DNA of 64,000 bases from Vitrella brassicaformis (lineage: Eukaryota; Sar; Vitrellaceae). Every line of letters begins with the position of its first letter. Positions within the stretch are counted from its first letter, which is position 1. The stretch is from NCBI GenBank assembly GCA_001179505.1, contig CDMY01000301.1:1-64000 (forward strand), given 5' to 3'. Of this stretch, positions 11,513 through 22,559 are shown in pieces. A model generated the notes under the pieces. That model did not search any database, was not told where the DNA came from, and saw only the letters and a program-made list of their open reading frames with translations. A program made the position numbers and the translations under genes.

Positions 11513-14500
11513 ATGCTGAAGAGCCTCACGCTGCTGGTGTGCGCGTCCAACTACCTCCACCGGAGATCTCCCACGCAGCTGCTCACATCGCTGTCATCGC
11601 GTCACCGCCCCTCCCTCACCCTCGCCCTCACCAAGACCACCAACACGTGGCTCACATCCCCCTGTTGGTGGTGCTGCTTCAGTCGACAGAAGATGTCATC
11701 CTCTGCCAGCGCATCCAACGGCGCAGCCGGCGGCGATCAGCAGGGCGACCCTCCTCCTCCCCAGGAGCACACAGAGGAGGAGGGCGGTGCTGGGTCCAAG
11801 AAGGGTGCCAAGAAGGCCGATAAGAAGGCCGCCAAGGAGGCCAGGAAGGCCGAGCGTGAGCAGCAGCAGGCGGCCGCTCATGCGGCCAGCAGCGTGCCGG
11901 ACGACATCTTCGTGGAGGGCAAGTTTGGCCTGCTGCCGGTCATCAGGAGCACCGTCCTGGACAAGCGTCTGTGGAGTGCCGTCAAGGATATCGACAAGCC
12001 CAACGAGGGGCAGTGTGTGTGGATCAGGGCCAGGCTGCAGACCATCAGAAAAAAGAGCAGTGAGTTAGTTGGTTGGACACACAAATCGCCCATGCATATG
12101 CTGGCAGATCTGTCGTGTGGTGTGTATGTGGTGTGCTTATTTGTGCAGACAAGATGGCGTTCATGGTGTTTCGGCAGCAGCTGTGGACCATCCAGGGTGT
12201 CCTGTGTGAAAGCGACGAGGCCCCTGAGATTCCAAAGGACATGATCAAATGGGCTGGCAGGTACGCAGGCAACCTATCGACCTACAACACACAACACACG
12301 GGGTGCCAATCCCATCTGTCTGGCTGTCTGTCGTGTGTGTCTGTGTGTGTGTGACACCACCCGCACCGATCAGCCTGACCCCTGAGTCTGTTGTGGATGT
12401 GTATGGTGCGGTGACGGTTCCGCAGGAGCCTGTCAAGTCCACCACACAGCATTCGGTTGAGCTCAAGGTGCTGCAGCTGTTTTGTGTGAGCAAGGCGGCT
12501 CCCATACTGCCCTTCCAGCTCGAGGACGCCAGCAGATCGGAAATCGAATTCGAAAAGGTGAGGGCGGCAGAGCGGTTTGTATGAGCCGATGTGTGCCCAC
12601 GACTCACTCACTCTCTGTGTGTGTGTGTGTGTGTGTGAGGATCCTGAGTTGGTGCATGTCAACCAGGATGTCCGATTGGATAACCGCATACTCGACCTCA
12701 GGGTATGTGTGCACGAAATCGAAAGGAAGACGCCCACACACTATGCGGTTCATTTCTCTGTCCGTTCACTCGTGTGTGTGTGTGTCTGTTCGCTGCAGAC
12801 GCGGGCCAACCAGGCGATATTCCGTATTGAGTCTATGGTTTGCCAGCTATTCCGCGAGTACCTATACAAGGAGGACTTTGTCGAGATACACACACCCAAA
12901 ATGCTCGGCGGCGCCTCCGAGGGCGGCGCTCAGTGCTTCAGGTTCCAGTACTTCAACCGTAAGTAGCCCACACACAGACACACGTGTGCGCGTGTGCAGC
13001 ATACAAAGAGGTGTATGTGTGTGTGTGTGTGTGTGTCAGAGCCCGCGTGTTTGGCACAGTCCCCCCAGCTGTTTAAGCAGATGGTGCTCTCGGGCGACAT
13101 GAACAGGGTCTTCGAAATCGGTGGGTACCTTTTGCACACCCACCCACACACACCCACACATGCATGCACCTGTGTGTGTGTGTGTGTGTGTGCGTGGTGT
13201 TGCTCTATGGGCCGCAGGTCCCGTGTTCCGCGCCGAGAACTCCTTCACGTATCGTCACTTGTGTGAGTTCACGGGGCTCGACATGGAAATGACCTTCAAC
13301 TTCCACTACTACGAGGTCACCCACTCACACAGACAGACAGACACCGGCCCCTCTCATGTGATGTGATGTGATGTGTGTGGTGTCATGGATGGCTGCAGGT
13401 GTTGGATGTGCTGGAGAAGATGTTCCTCTACATCTTCAAGGGGCTCAACGAACGATGCGCCAACGTACGTGTGGCCCGCCCTCTCTCCGTGTCTTTGTTG
13501 GTGTACACACACGTGTTGTGTGTGTGCAGGAGATAGCTGTGGTGCACGAGCAGTTCCCCGCCGCGCCATTCCAGATCCCCCAGCCACAGGAGGGCGACGA
13601 GGGCGTCCCCAAGGTCCCAAGAATTGAATTCCAGGAGGTCAGTGGGCGGACAGAGGCAGGCGGAGGGGGGGGAGGGATGACCGACAGACACGTGTGGACG
13701 TGGCTGTTCGTGTGGGTGTGATGGATCAGGGTGTGAGGATGTTGCGTGAGGCTGGTACCGAGGGGGTCCCTGACGACATATCGGAATTCGACCTCAGGTA
13801 CCACAGACAGACAGACAGACAACACGGCTCACTATGTCCATCCATCCATCCATCCATCAGCACGACTCAGGAGAAGGCTCTGGGCAAGCTGGTCAAGGAC
13901 AAGTACAACACCGACTTCTACATGCTCGTCAGGTCAGCTCACACACACATTTCACGCATCTGACCGGCTGGTGGGTGCATCTGTTCTGTGCATCCCTCTC
14001 TCTGTGCGTGTATACTGCGTGTAGGTATCCGCTGAAGGTGCGGCCCTTCTACTCGATGCCAGACCCAAATGACGAGGTAGGCCGGCCATGCACACCGCAC
14101 ACGAACCTTGGTAGCTAGGCCTTCTTCTGATCTGATGCACACAGAATTAATGCCGTGCTGTTATCCTGTGTGTGTGTAGACCTTTTCCAATTCGTACGAC
14201 TTCTTCATGCGCGGAGAGGAGATCGTCAGCGGCGCACAGCGGATACACTGCCCTGGTCAGTGAGACAGACAGCACGCCCACCGGCCCAGCCCCTCCACAC
14301 ACGCGCTTGGACATACACCTATGTGTGTGTGTGGTGACTGCAGATCTGCTGGTTGAGCGTGCCCGTGCGTGGGGCATGGAAGTGGACACCATCAAGTCCT
14401 ACATCGACTCGTTCAAGCTGGGGGCATACCCACACGCAGGCTGCGGGGTCGGCCTGGAGAGAGTTGTCATGCTCTTCCTCGGTCGGAAAACACACACACA

Positions 14501-14670
14501 CACACACATACACACACACAGCCATCCTGCCATTCGAACAACCAGCCCGGCTGATCGACACGCACGTGTGACGGTTGTTGTCATGTTGTGTGTGTGTAAT
14601 GTGTGCAGGTTTGAACAACGTCCGCAAGACGTCGCTCTTCCCCCGCGACCCCAAGAGGCTCGCACCATGA
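11513..14670 (+). CDS. Aspartyl-tRNA synthetase, eukaryotic cytosolic type
   Basis: This class II synthetase charges tRNA-Asp. About fourteen exons read in phase. Landmarks: a Lys/Ala-rich charged extension ([16 protein letters not shown]), the OB-fold anticodon domain ([14 protein letters not shown]), the conserved [17 protein letters not shown], the region [13 protein letters not shown], class II motif 2 ([17 protein letters not shown]), the [15 protein letters not shown] region, and motif 3 ([15 protein letters not shown]) followed by [18 protein letters not shown] at the stop. The family start is ATG 11693 ([10 protein letters not shown]). An in-frame upstream ATG at 11513 adds 60 residues beginning [18 protein letters not shown], which look like an organelle-targeting leader. 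The span is given from 11513; 11693 would give the cytosolic form. Confidence 0.93.
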
Positions 14671-15100
14671 CTCATCCACACCAACGAGTGGATGGATGGA
14701 TGGATGGTGGCCTGGCCACCTGTGGTGTGGGTGCGGTGTGTGAGCGTGGGAAGGTGTGGGTGGGTGGCGGGGTGCTTGCTCTCTCACTCACATGCACTGC
14801 ACATCTACGTGTGCATGTTTTGATGAAGTGACTACGTGTGCTTCTGTGTCTTGTCCCTGCTGCCATCTGGCTGTCTGTCTGGTGTCTGAGTGAGTCCGTG
14901 ACTGCGGGACTGCGTGAATGTGTGCGTGTGCGTGTAATTCATGGTCAGACGGCAATTCGTGACATTCACGCGTACGGGCGAATCTTGTTTCTGTCAAAAC
15001 GAAACAGTAGTGTCACTCACTGTCCGCCGTACACCACAAAGGAACCAGCCCTCCATGCACCCACTTGCCCTTGTCGAATCTTGACGTGAGTGAGGTGAGG
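14671..15100. other. Convergent spacer, no gene seen
   Basis: About 430 bases lie between two convergent genes. There are GGAT repeats near 14690-14705 and TG-rich stretches, but no supportable reading frame. Confidence 0.5.
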
Positions 15101-17393
15101 TTAGATCTTCTTGGATATGATGGAGTCCTGTTCGATGCCGGCGGTGGTGAGGACGTACGTGTCGAGCTGGTGGGTGGCCGGGAAGTAGTCTATGACGCGG
15201 CAGCCCCGTCAGCGGCCCGCGAAGGGCAGGTGCACCTTGCCCTCCCACTCCTACAGGCACACACGCACACACGAGAGACACAGACATACACAGACATAAA
15301 CATGTTTATGTGTGTTGGTATATTGATGTTTATGTGTGTGTGTGTCTGACGGACCGACGGGGGTGTAAATGCGCCGACTCGGTTGTAGCAGAGCCATATG
15401 TTGGCGGTAGTCTTCTCGTCGCCACGCACCATGCAAGCATCCGAACTGCAGTGCATACACGGCCACCGAGATGGGTACGTTTGCGTGTGTGTGCGCATTG
15501 TACTTACTGGTGGTCATTTCCGCAGAATACGCCGTCGAATTGGTGTTTCTGGAGCTTCTCGTACAGCCCCGTGTCGACGCCATTCAACTTGCGGGCCTTG
15601 CTCAGTATCCCACTCAGCAACTTGCCCTGATATCACTCACAGCCATCCACACATGTGTGTACACACACGCAGAGGGGTGTCGGTGCAGGCGGGCAGCGAT
15701 TCCCTTGCCTCGTTGTTCTCGACTGTGGGCGGGAACTGGCGCAGCGGAATGTGCAGAAACGCCTTCATTGCATATAATACGCACACACAAGCGTGTGTGT
15801 GTCGTCCAGGTGAGTGATTGATTGCGTGCTTACCAGTCTGAGTGCGTCTTTTTCGACCTGTTTGCCTGGGGCGGTGGCGTTCTCTGTCTTGGTGCAGTCG
15901 AAGTGGTCGTCCATGTACTTATCGAACTGAATGCAGGCAAGGAAGGAAGGAGACACAGAGAAGAGCATCCATCCATCCATCCATTTAGCCATCAACAGAC
16001 TAGTCGTTCTTTCCGTGTGTGTGTCTATCAGCGTACGGCAGCCACGACGGCGGGTTCGACCTCGTCTTTCAAACCGTCCTTATTGGCCGGCTTGTCTGCA
16101 CACACACATACATACCATGCAGCGATTGGCGAGGTGCGTGCTGTGGTGTGTTGTCAAGGTACGGACCTCCGTGTGAGTCGAACATGGCCATGAGTATGGT
16201 GCCCTTGACGATGTTAAGCACGTGGTTGAACGACTTCTGCCCGACACTCAAACAGTACTTGGGGTACGCCTACATGCAGAGACGCACAGACATGCACACA
16301 TGGGCGGAAAAATGGATGCGGGCGGCATTAATGTCGTGGCGCCCACCGCGTATATCTCGATCAGCTTGCATCGCTCCCAGTACTCCTCCTTCACGTCATT
16401 CTCGTGGTTGCCTGCGCACAAGCGGGCACGCACTGGTGTCGCTTCCCCGCATCTGTTCGTGTGTGCGGTTTGCGTGCCTGGCACGAAAGTCCAGAGAACT
16501 CCGTATTTCTCGACGTACGAGATGAGCTGCGTCCAGCACTCCATCAGCTGATTCCACTCCGTGCGACCCCTGACACCACAAACACCACACACCACACACA
16601 CGCCCATGCACAAATCGTCCGTGTCCGTGCATATGTCCGCAGGAAGCGCCGAGCTTGCCTTTCGTCGCAGATGTCACCTGCAGGCAGATGCACGGACACA
16701 ACCACAGCCAAGTGTCGGTTGGTCTTCGGCCCCGAGCGTGTTTGTGCACACACCGTCGAATACGACAATCTGCACCCACCCACCCGGCCATAAGACACAC
16801 GCAGAGCAAAGAGAGAAGAAACGTGATGAGAAGTGCGTGTGTCCATGGATTGGATGCACTGCGCGCGTACATCAGGCTTGGCGGTTCGGAGCATGTCCTC
16901 GACGTGCGCCATGGTCCGGTCGTAGGCCTTCATGCCACGGGCATGCTCCTCTCCTACGAAGGTCGTCTTATCCCAATAGTGGCCCTGCATGACAGCTTAG
17001 ACACAGTGGACAATACATTGCATGTGCACACGACGCATGGAGGTGCAGATTTATCTCATCTGCCAACTGTCCTTCGGAAAGGCATCCTCCGGGCTGCATC
17101 AACACACACAATGACAGCAACATCCATCCAGCCATTCATCCAGCCATTAGTTCATCTTCCTGCGCTGACTGGAGTAGGTGCAGGTCGGAAAGAACCATGA
17201 TGCGGATGGTCTTGGCCGTCGCTAGGTGGTCCGTGGACGGCGGGGGCGGCAGCACCACGCGCTTGGTACTCTTGTTTTTGTGGTGGGCGATGAGGGCATC
17301 GGCGTGCACCGTGCCGTCATCAGCCTTGTCGGCCACGCTATCGGCGATGGTCAACACACCCCCAAAAGCAAACAGCAACAAAAAAGCCCTCAT
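15101..17393 (-). CDS. Secreted calcineurin-like metallophosphoesterase (purple acid phosphatase-related)
   Basis: The gene opens with a clear signal peptide (MRAFLLLFAFGGVLTIADS). Metal-binding motifs of the calcineurin-like fold appear in order: SDLHLL (motif DxH), the GNHE block (FVPGNHENDVKEEYWERC, exons around 16380-16560), FDSHGG at about 16170, and a late FCGNDH at about 15525. The last takes the place of the usual GHxH-type motif, with Asn where His or Gly is common. The C-terminus (GCRVIDYFPATHQLD, ending SIISKKI at 15101) resembles the end of single-domain purple acid phosphatases of the plant PAP28/29 and yeast Dcr2 type. Substrate is unknown; a phosphomonoester or phosphoprotein in the secretory path or outside the cell is likely. 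Its start lies only about 45 bases from the breakpoint of the inverted duplication. Confidence 0.8.
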
Positions 17394-17437
17394 CGTTTTC
17401 CCGGAGCTCCCAGGCTGAATTTACAGCTCGGCTTGCT

Positions 17438-17829
17438 TGGGCATCCTCCTTTCCCCACCCTTCGGGCAGAGATCATGTCCATCCTTCTCCCTCCAGCACC
17501 GCCACAGGAGCTCTCCCCCGAGCCAACCGGGCCAACAGCGCCAGAGAGCAGTACAGAGGCACAAGTCCCGCCCGAAACGAGCGAGCCCACGGCATCTGAA
17601 GCAGCCGCAAATGAGGGCGAAAAGGGTCCGCACAATGGCGTACCACCGCCCCCTCCCCCCCCACCGCCGCCCCCACCCCCTCCCCCACCCGCAGTCGTCA
17701 CTGACTACACCGGTGGGCAGCAGATAGACAGACATGAAACATGTGGCCTGATGGGGGCTTGGGTGGGTATCATGCATGTAAGTGGCGTGTGTGTATGTGT
17801 TTCATTCAGGAATGACCTATGCCATGTGA
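17438..17829 (+). pseudogene. Orphan 3' end of the ARF-GEF gene
   Basis: This is the last coding part of the GBF1-type gene at 47354-56598, copied in the duplication without its 5' part. It reads AEIMSILLPPAPPQE, then a Pro/Glu/Thr-rich stretch, a run of prolines, AVVTDYTG, an intron, and the final TGMTYAM stop at 17827-17829. It differs from the full copy by substitutions (QELSPEP against QEPTPEP) and by a small indel before the proline run. With no upstream exons it cannot make the GEF and is probably a non-functional remnant. Confidence 0.8.
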
Positions 17830-18321
17830 TCGATGGATCGATCGAGGCAGCGAGTAGATGAAGCGGCAGGGCCTTGGCAGATAGACAGCCGTAGCTAGCC
17901 TGTTTGAGCACAAGACGCTGCGTTGTCTTAGTGTGGAAGAGGCATGGCATGCGCTTGTGTGCCCTTAGTGCACCCACTCGTGTAGGCCGACAGACAGACA
18001 ATTGACAGTAGATGAAAGAGTGAGTGACTCGATCCTGAGTGGGAGGGGCATGGGGTGGGGTGGGTGGGGTGGGTAATTAGCACTCGCATTCATGCACATC
18101 GCACTTGGCATTGTCACTGTCATTGAACCACGCACGCATGAACACGCGACCATTATGGGCGTCTGTCTATCTATCCGTCACATCCATCCACCCCTCATCA
18201 ATGTATGGATCCACCGAGCCCTCCCTGTCAGCGATCTTGAATGCCTGTACAGGAAGGAAAGCACACATCAAGAAATCACACATGGTTGAGGAGGGCAACG
18301 AGTATGGTCGCTTCCACACCG
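17830..18321. other. Shared 3' region between ARF-GEF tail and cyclin
   Basis: This stretch inside the duplication lies between the two convergent 3' ends. It holds a GGGGT-rich run at about 18040-18075 and the possible last cyclin exon (about 18159-18250 on the minus strand, ADREGSVDPYIDEGWMD). Confidence 0.45.
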
Positions 18322-18652
18322 TCATATGTCGATCTTTATCGTGTTGTCTGGTGTTTCGAGGTGCGCCGGGAGGTAGGATGCCATCTCCTGCACGCAGCTG
18401 GATATGTCAGACGCAGTGAGGCGGGTCAGATGCACCAACTCATCCGTCTGAAGGCCACAAATGCATACACCCACACAGGGGCCTCCACAACCAGACTGTG
18501 TCGTCTAGTCGTTGCATCGGAGTGTCTTGTCTGTCTGCCTATTTGGCCCCTCCCACCCACCCATTCAGCGCCCTTGGCGTGCAACTCGAGATGACGGGCC
18601 ACACACAGGGCCGCCGCCTGGGGGCATTTGAGCAACACATGTGTGTGAGTTG

Positions 18653-18684
<32 letters not shown>

Positions 18685-20493
18685 TGTGACTGCGGGCCGA
18701 CGTACTGCGATGATGCGGGGCGTGTACTTGACGAAGGTGAAGGACAACATGGCCAGTTCCTTAAAACAAACGAGACACACGATTCTTCCTTGTTGCGCAT
18801 TCATTCTTCCTGTCTTCCTACCTACCGTGATGCGGTGGGCCAGCTCCAGAGCCTTGGAGCCGGTAGCGAGCCCCGCCGTCTCACTCATGACCTCAACGTA
18901 CGTGTACTCGTTGCCGGTCGCCAAGTTGAAGCCCAAGGCCCTGCCGAGACAGACACAGACAGACAAGATGAAATGGGGTGGTGGCCGTGGACAGTGTATG
19001 TACATCAGTCGACTTTCTGTCTGTCTGTCTATCTGTCTGTCTCATTCCCCTCTCCCTCCCTCCCTCCGTGTCTCCAGTGGTGGCTCCCTCCGCTCACTCG
19101 AAGATGCACCACTCCATATTCTCCAAACACATCTCCGTGTACTTCTTGGGGTTAGCCTTGTTGAGGACCTTGATGTGCTTGGCAGCCACCTGCACCTCGG
19201 CCTCCATCAACTTGGCCCCCAGCCACAGACATCCGTGGGCCACCTGCACTCCATCCATCCGGTGCAGCCAGCCAGCCAGACCAATCAACACAACACAACC
19301 ATTGGGTGGGTGGCGGGGTGGGTGCGGCGAATGTCATGCACACACGATGAATGAGTGCGTGTCAGCCAAGCGAGGCAATGGCCTTTCCTTCCTCTAGCTA
19401 CCGACCTACCAGGTATGTGTTGCTGATGAGTTTGACGCTGTACTTGGTGTTCGCCAGTTTGATGCCGAAGTTGAGATCTTCCCAGCGCAAAACGCTCACT
19501 GTACACAGAACAACAGAGCAGACCAAGCAAGACACAGCGGACAGACAGCACACCATGTACACGCACACACACACGTGTATCTATGAGTGGCTTCACTGCG
19601 TCCCTTCGGTCCCTCCCTCCGTACCTTTGTACCAGAACCTGTCGAACAGACGCATGGCGAAGAAGACGGTGCTAGGGCGCATGTTGAGGCCCGTCACACA
19701 CCCCAGCAGATGCTTAGCAATCCTGACGCGGATCTCGTCCCACGTCGGATCGTCCGGCTCGTAGCGGGTCCAGTCTGCGGGGATGCGAAACAACTCCTGC
19801 ATGGATACAGACAGAGATTGATTGCCACACAAACAAGGCCACACCAGGCAACCGACGAACACCAGTTCAATGCATTCTCGTCTCTCTGCCCTTCTATTTC
19901 TCCGGCTCCCCGCTAGCTGACCTCGTTTTGGGCGTTGCAGAGCATTTGCTGTATCTTTGGGTTCTTGAGGTCCTCCTCCGTGAGCTGTGGACGGACAGAC
20001 TTGCCCGCTGCCTTGCTCTGCCCCGCACTGCCACCCACACTTGGCCCTGCTGTGGTCCTGCGTCTGGCGGCGGCAGAGCTGCTCTTGACCACCTGCATTA
20101 ATTACATGCATGTACACCAGCCAGCAATTGCACCATGCATGCATCTGAATGCATCTGCAGACATGAGGAACCTGAAGCGGCGTGCGCACCTTCTGGCCGG
20201 CCCATTTGTTTTTGGTGGTGGTCTTCTTGGTGCGGACAGGCGCGTCACAGCCCTTTTCGCGCCCCTGATGCAACAATCGCCACACAAACCAAACAGAATC
20301 CATAGAGTGTGAATCCCCCAGGAGTCTGACGCAACATTGCACTGTCGAGGAATAAAACGCCTTGAGGACTGCATCCATGGTTGTGCGTTCCTTTCTGCAT
20401 TCCCGTTCGTCAGTATGTGCAATGCCATGCATTCACTATGCATTCCTCCCTCACGCACTGACTGCAGCGGTGCATACTCACCTTCCGAACCAT
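18322..20493 (-). CDS. Cyclin-like protein, intact copy
   Basis: The protein has a cyclin box that would bind a cyclin-dependent kinase. About ten exons join in phase from MVRK (20493-20482) through a basic Ala/Ser-rich region to the cyclin fold. Landmarks are RPSTVFFAMRLFDRFW, then HGCLWLGAKLMEAEV (the cyclin LACLWLAxKxEE position), YTEMCLENMEWCIFEALGFNL, and the second fold with ELAMLSFTFVKYTPRIIAAAALCVARHL. The last exon ends DNTIKIDI at a stop at 18322-18324. An alternative splice to a further exon ending WMDVTDR near 18160 is possible, since that exon is well preserved in both copies. The copy at 44681 is a frameshifted duplicate. Which cyclin class this belongs to cannot be told by eye. 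Confidence 0.75.
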
Positions 20494-20883
20494 GACTGAC
20501 GGACGGTGCACGCAAATTGCTCGCCCAGCTGGAACCCGTCCGCTTTCGACAACCGACACGACGACGATAGTTTGGTTCCAACAACAGAGCAAAGCTTTCT
20601 CCCTTTTCTCACGACCCCAGCTCGCTTCCGCGACGATCGCCTAGCCTGGCCAGTTTGGCCTGGAAGATCTTTTTCTCAGCGACTGGTCTTGAGCTTTCAC
20701 GAAGCAACTGAATAAGCTCAGCGGGACGTTGAAAAAGCCAACCTGCCCTGACTGACTGCGTGTATAACATAAAGGTGTCAACCAAGCAAAGCATCCAACA
20801 TACTGCCCCACTCACGACAGAACAACAGGCCAACACCCCCTTCAGTGGCACCCCCTAATCGATCGTTGTGCAGGACATCATCG
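20494..20883. promoter_or_regulatory. Cyclin copy-1 upstream region, partly duplicated
   Basis: About 390 bases lie between the cyclin start and the stop of the dehydrogenase gene. The first 260 bases are shared with copy 2, so the duplicated segment carries a proximal promoter. No separate gene is seen. Confidence 0.4.
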
Positions 20884-22559
20884 CTAAGGATACTTAACGC
20901 CAGTCAGCTGCTCCATCTGCGCCCAAAAGGCCGCGCGCACCGACCCGTCCCCACTGAACAGGCGCATGCATGCACGCACACACGGCATCGTACGCAGCCG
21001 TCAAGCTGCTCACATACATCTGTGTACAAATGTGGGTCGGGTGAAAGGCTTACGCAGGCCCTGAAGGCGTGCTAAGGCGTCGACTCACGAAATAGTTGCC
21101 CGTCTCCTTGACGACCTGAGTCGATTCAACCAACCAACCAACCAGACTTGGCGGGCGACGAGCACTGAGTTTACGGATTCATCAATCGCCGCGGGCGGGT
21201 CTATATATAGGATGCTTACGTGGGGGTCGTTGCTGGTTGCCAGCCAGAAGGTGTTGTCGGCCACAGACACGTCGATGCCTACACGCACACGCCAGTCAAC
21301 ATACGGCACAGAAAGAGCTGTTGGTTGCTGCTATCTTTGCTTACCACAAGGGCCCCATCCAGCCAGCAACATTTTGGTGTTCTGGAAGCAGGCAATAAAT
21401 CCACACATGCGTCAATGCGGGGAGGCCTGTACGCACACTGTCATACGCCTCACCACAGTGCCGGGGTCCTGTGTGTGGCACACGATGCCTCTTGACTTGA
21501 GGCGGTCGGCTATCTCCACCGTCAGCAGCACGTCACACAGCTTCGACAACGAATAGGCGGCGTGGTCTGAGTAACCTAACCCACACACGCATACATACAG
21601 GGGTACATGCATCAAGGCTCCAGGGTGGGTGGGTGGTGGGTGTGCCTGACTGCCTGCCCGCCTGCATGTCTGCCGACTGACCTGTGTTGAGTTGGAGGTT
21701 ATTGAGGTCGATTCTGCTGCCCTGCGATATTGATGATGTGATGATGATGCGGCCGGTGTTATCGGGGATGCAGTCGAGCAGATGGCGTGTCAACACGTAC
21801 GGGGCAGCCACGTTCACTGCAAAGGTCTGTCTGGTACATTCATCTATCCATCCCCGCTCATGTTCACGAATGCATTCACGAGTGCCGTGCTGCTGTGCTG
21901 TGAGTGAGTGTACCAATTCCATTGCGTCAGGCGTTTCTTGCCTCCTTTCCTCGAACACCCCGGCATCTACACAGACGCATAAACAGGCGACAGGCGAACA
22001 CCCAAGGGAAAGGTGGTCTGCGCTGCCCGCCCGACTCACTGTTGATGAGCACGTCTATGCGTGGATGATGCTTCTTGATCTCACTCGCAAGTGCCTCCAC
22101 GTTACGCATCACAGACAGATCTGACACCACGCACACAGCACACAGACAAGGCAGGTGTGTCAGCTGCACACGAGTTGCACGGAGCACCCACCAGCGAGAT
22201 AGGCGAAGATGTTGATGTTCTTGGTGGCCCTCACGAGCTCGGCCTTGGCAGCCTCCAGACGCTCGGGGCTTCTGCCTATCAGCCAAGCACACACCGACAC
22301 CAATCACCAACACGGTTAATGTAAGAAGGGCATTACCATGTATGATGACCGTATTGTCTTTGTTTGCGGCGGCCAGCCTGTGTGCTGTGTGTCTGCCGAT
22401 GCCGTCGGTGCTTCCTGTGATGAGGTAGATCTTGCCTTGCTCCGCATTTGCTGCTGCAGCACTCATGGTCAGCGGCGATGAGTAGAGGCGGAAGGCACTC
22501 ACTGGAAGGCGATGCGATGAAAGCGATGCGACAGATAATAGGCGCAACACCAGATGCAT
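20884..22559 (-). CDS. Short-chain dehydrogenase/reductase, possibly mitochondrial
   Basis: This is an SDR-family NAD(P)-dependent oxidoreductase. The Rossmann motif is TGSTDGIG, followed by a split NAG motif (INNAGVFEER across an intron at about 22035/21966), the catalytic Ser in IIITSSISQGS and the YxxxK pair in HAAYSLSKLCDVLL. The C-terminal part reads QDPGTVNTKMLLAGWGPCG and TFWLATSNDPHV, and the last exon ends FWAQMEQLTGVKYP at 20884. This order matches the retinol dehydrogenase/WW-oxidoreductase type. Start: Met 22559 gives a leader MHLVLRLLSVASLSSHRLPVS then FRLYSS, like a mitochondrial presequence; MSAAAANAEQG about 30 residues on would give a cytosolic form. The substrate is unknown. 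Confidence 0.85.

Larger units (their letters stand above)
17438..20757. repeat. Inverted duplication, copy 1 (3.3 kb)
   Basis: This segment is the reverse complement, with scattered substitutions and small indels, of about 44391-47745. It holds the 3' end of an ARF-GEF gene (+ here) and a cyclin gene (- here) in tail-to-tail order. Similarity starts within the stretch GCATCCTC..TTTCCCCACCC at about 17440 and ends near 20757, just past GGCAGGTTGGCTTTTTCAAC read on the minus strand. The copies are separated by about 23.6 kb. Similarity is high in exons and in introns. Confidence 0.9.

Noticed and set aside
17390-17701. Minus-strand poly-Gly frame opposite the proline run
   Set aside because: It is the complement of the ARF-GEF Pro-rich tail and lacks any domain; the same shadow occurs at 47482-47808.
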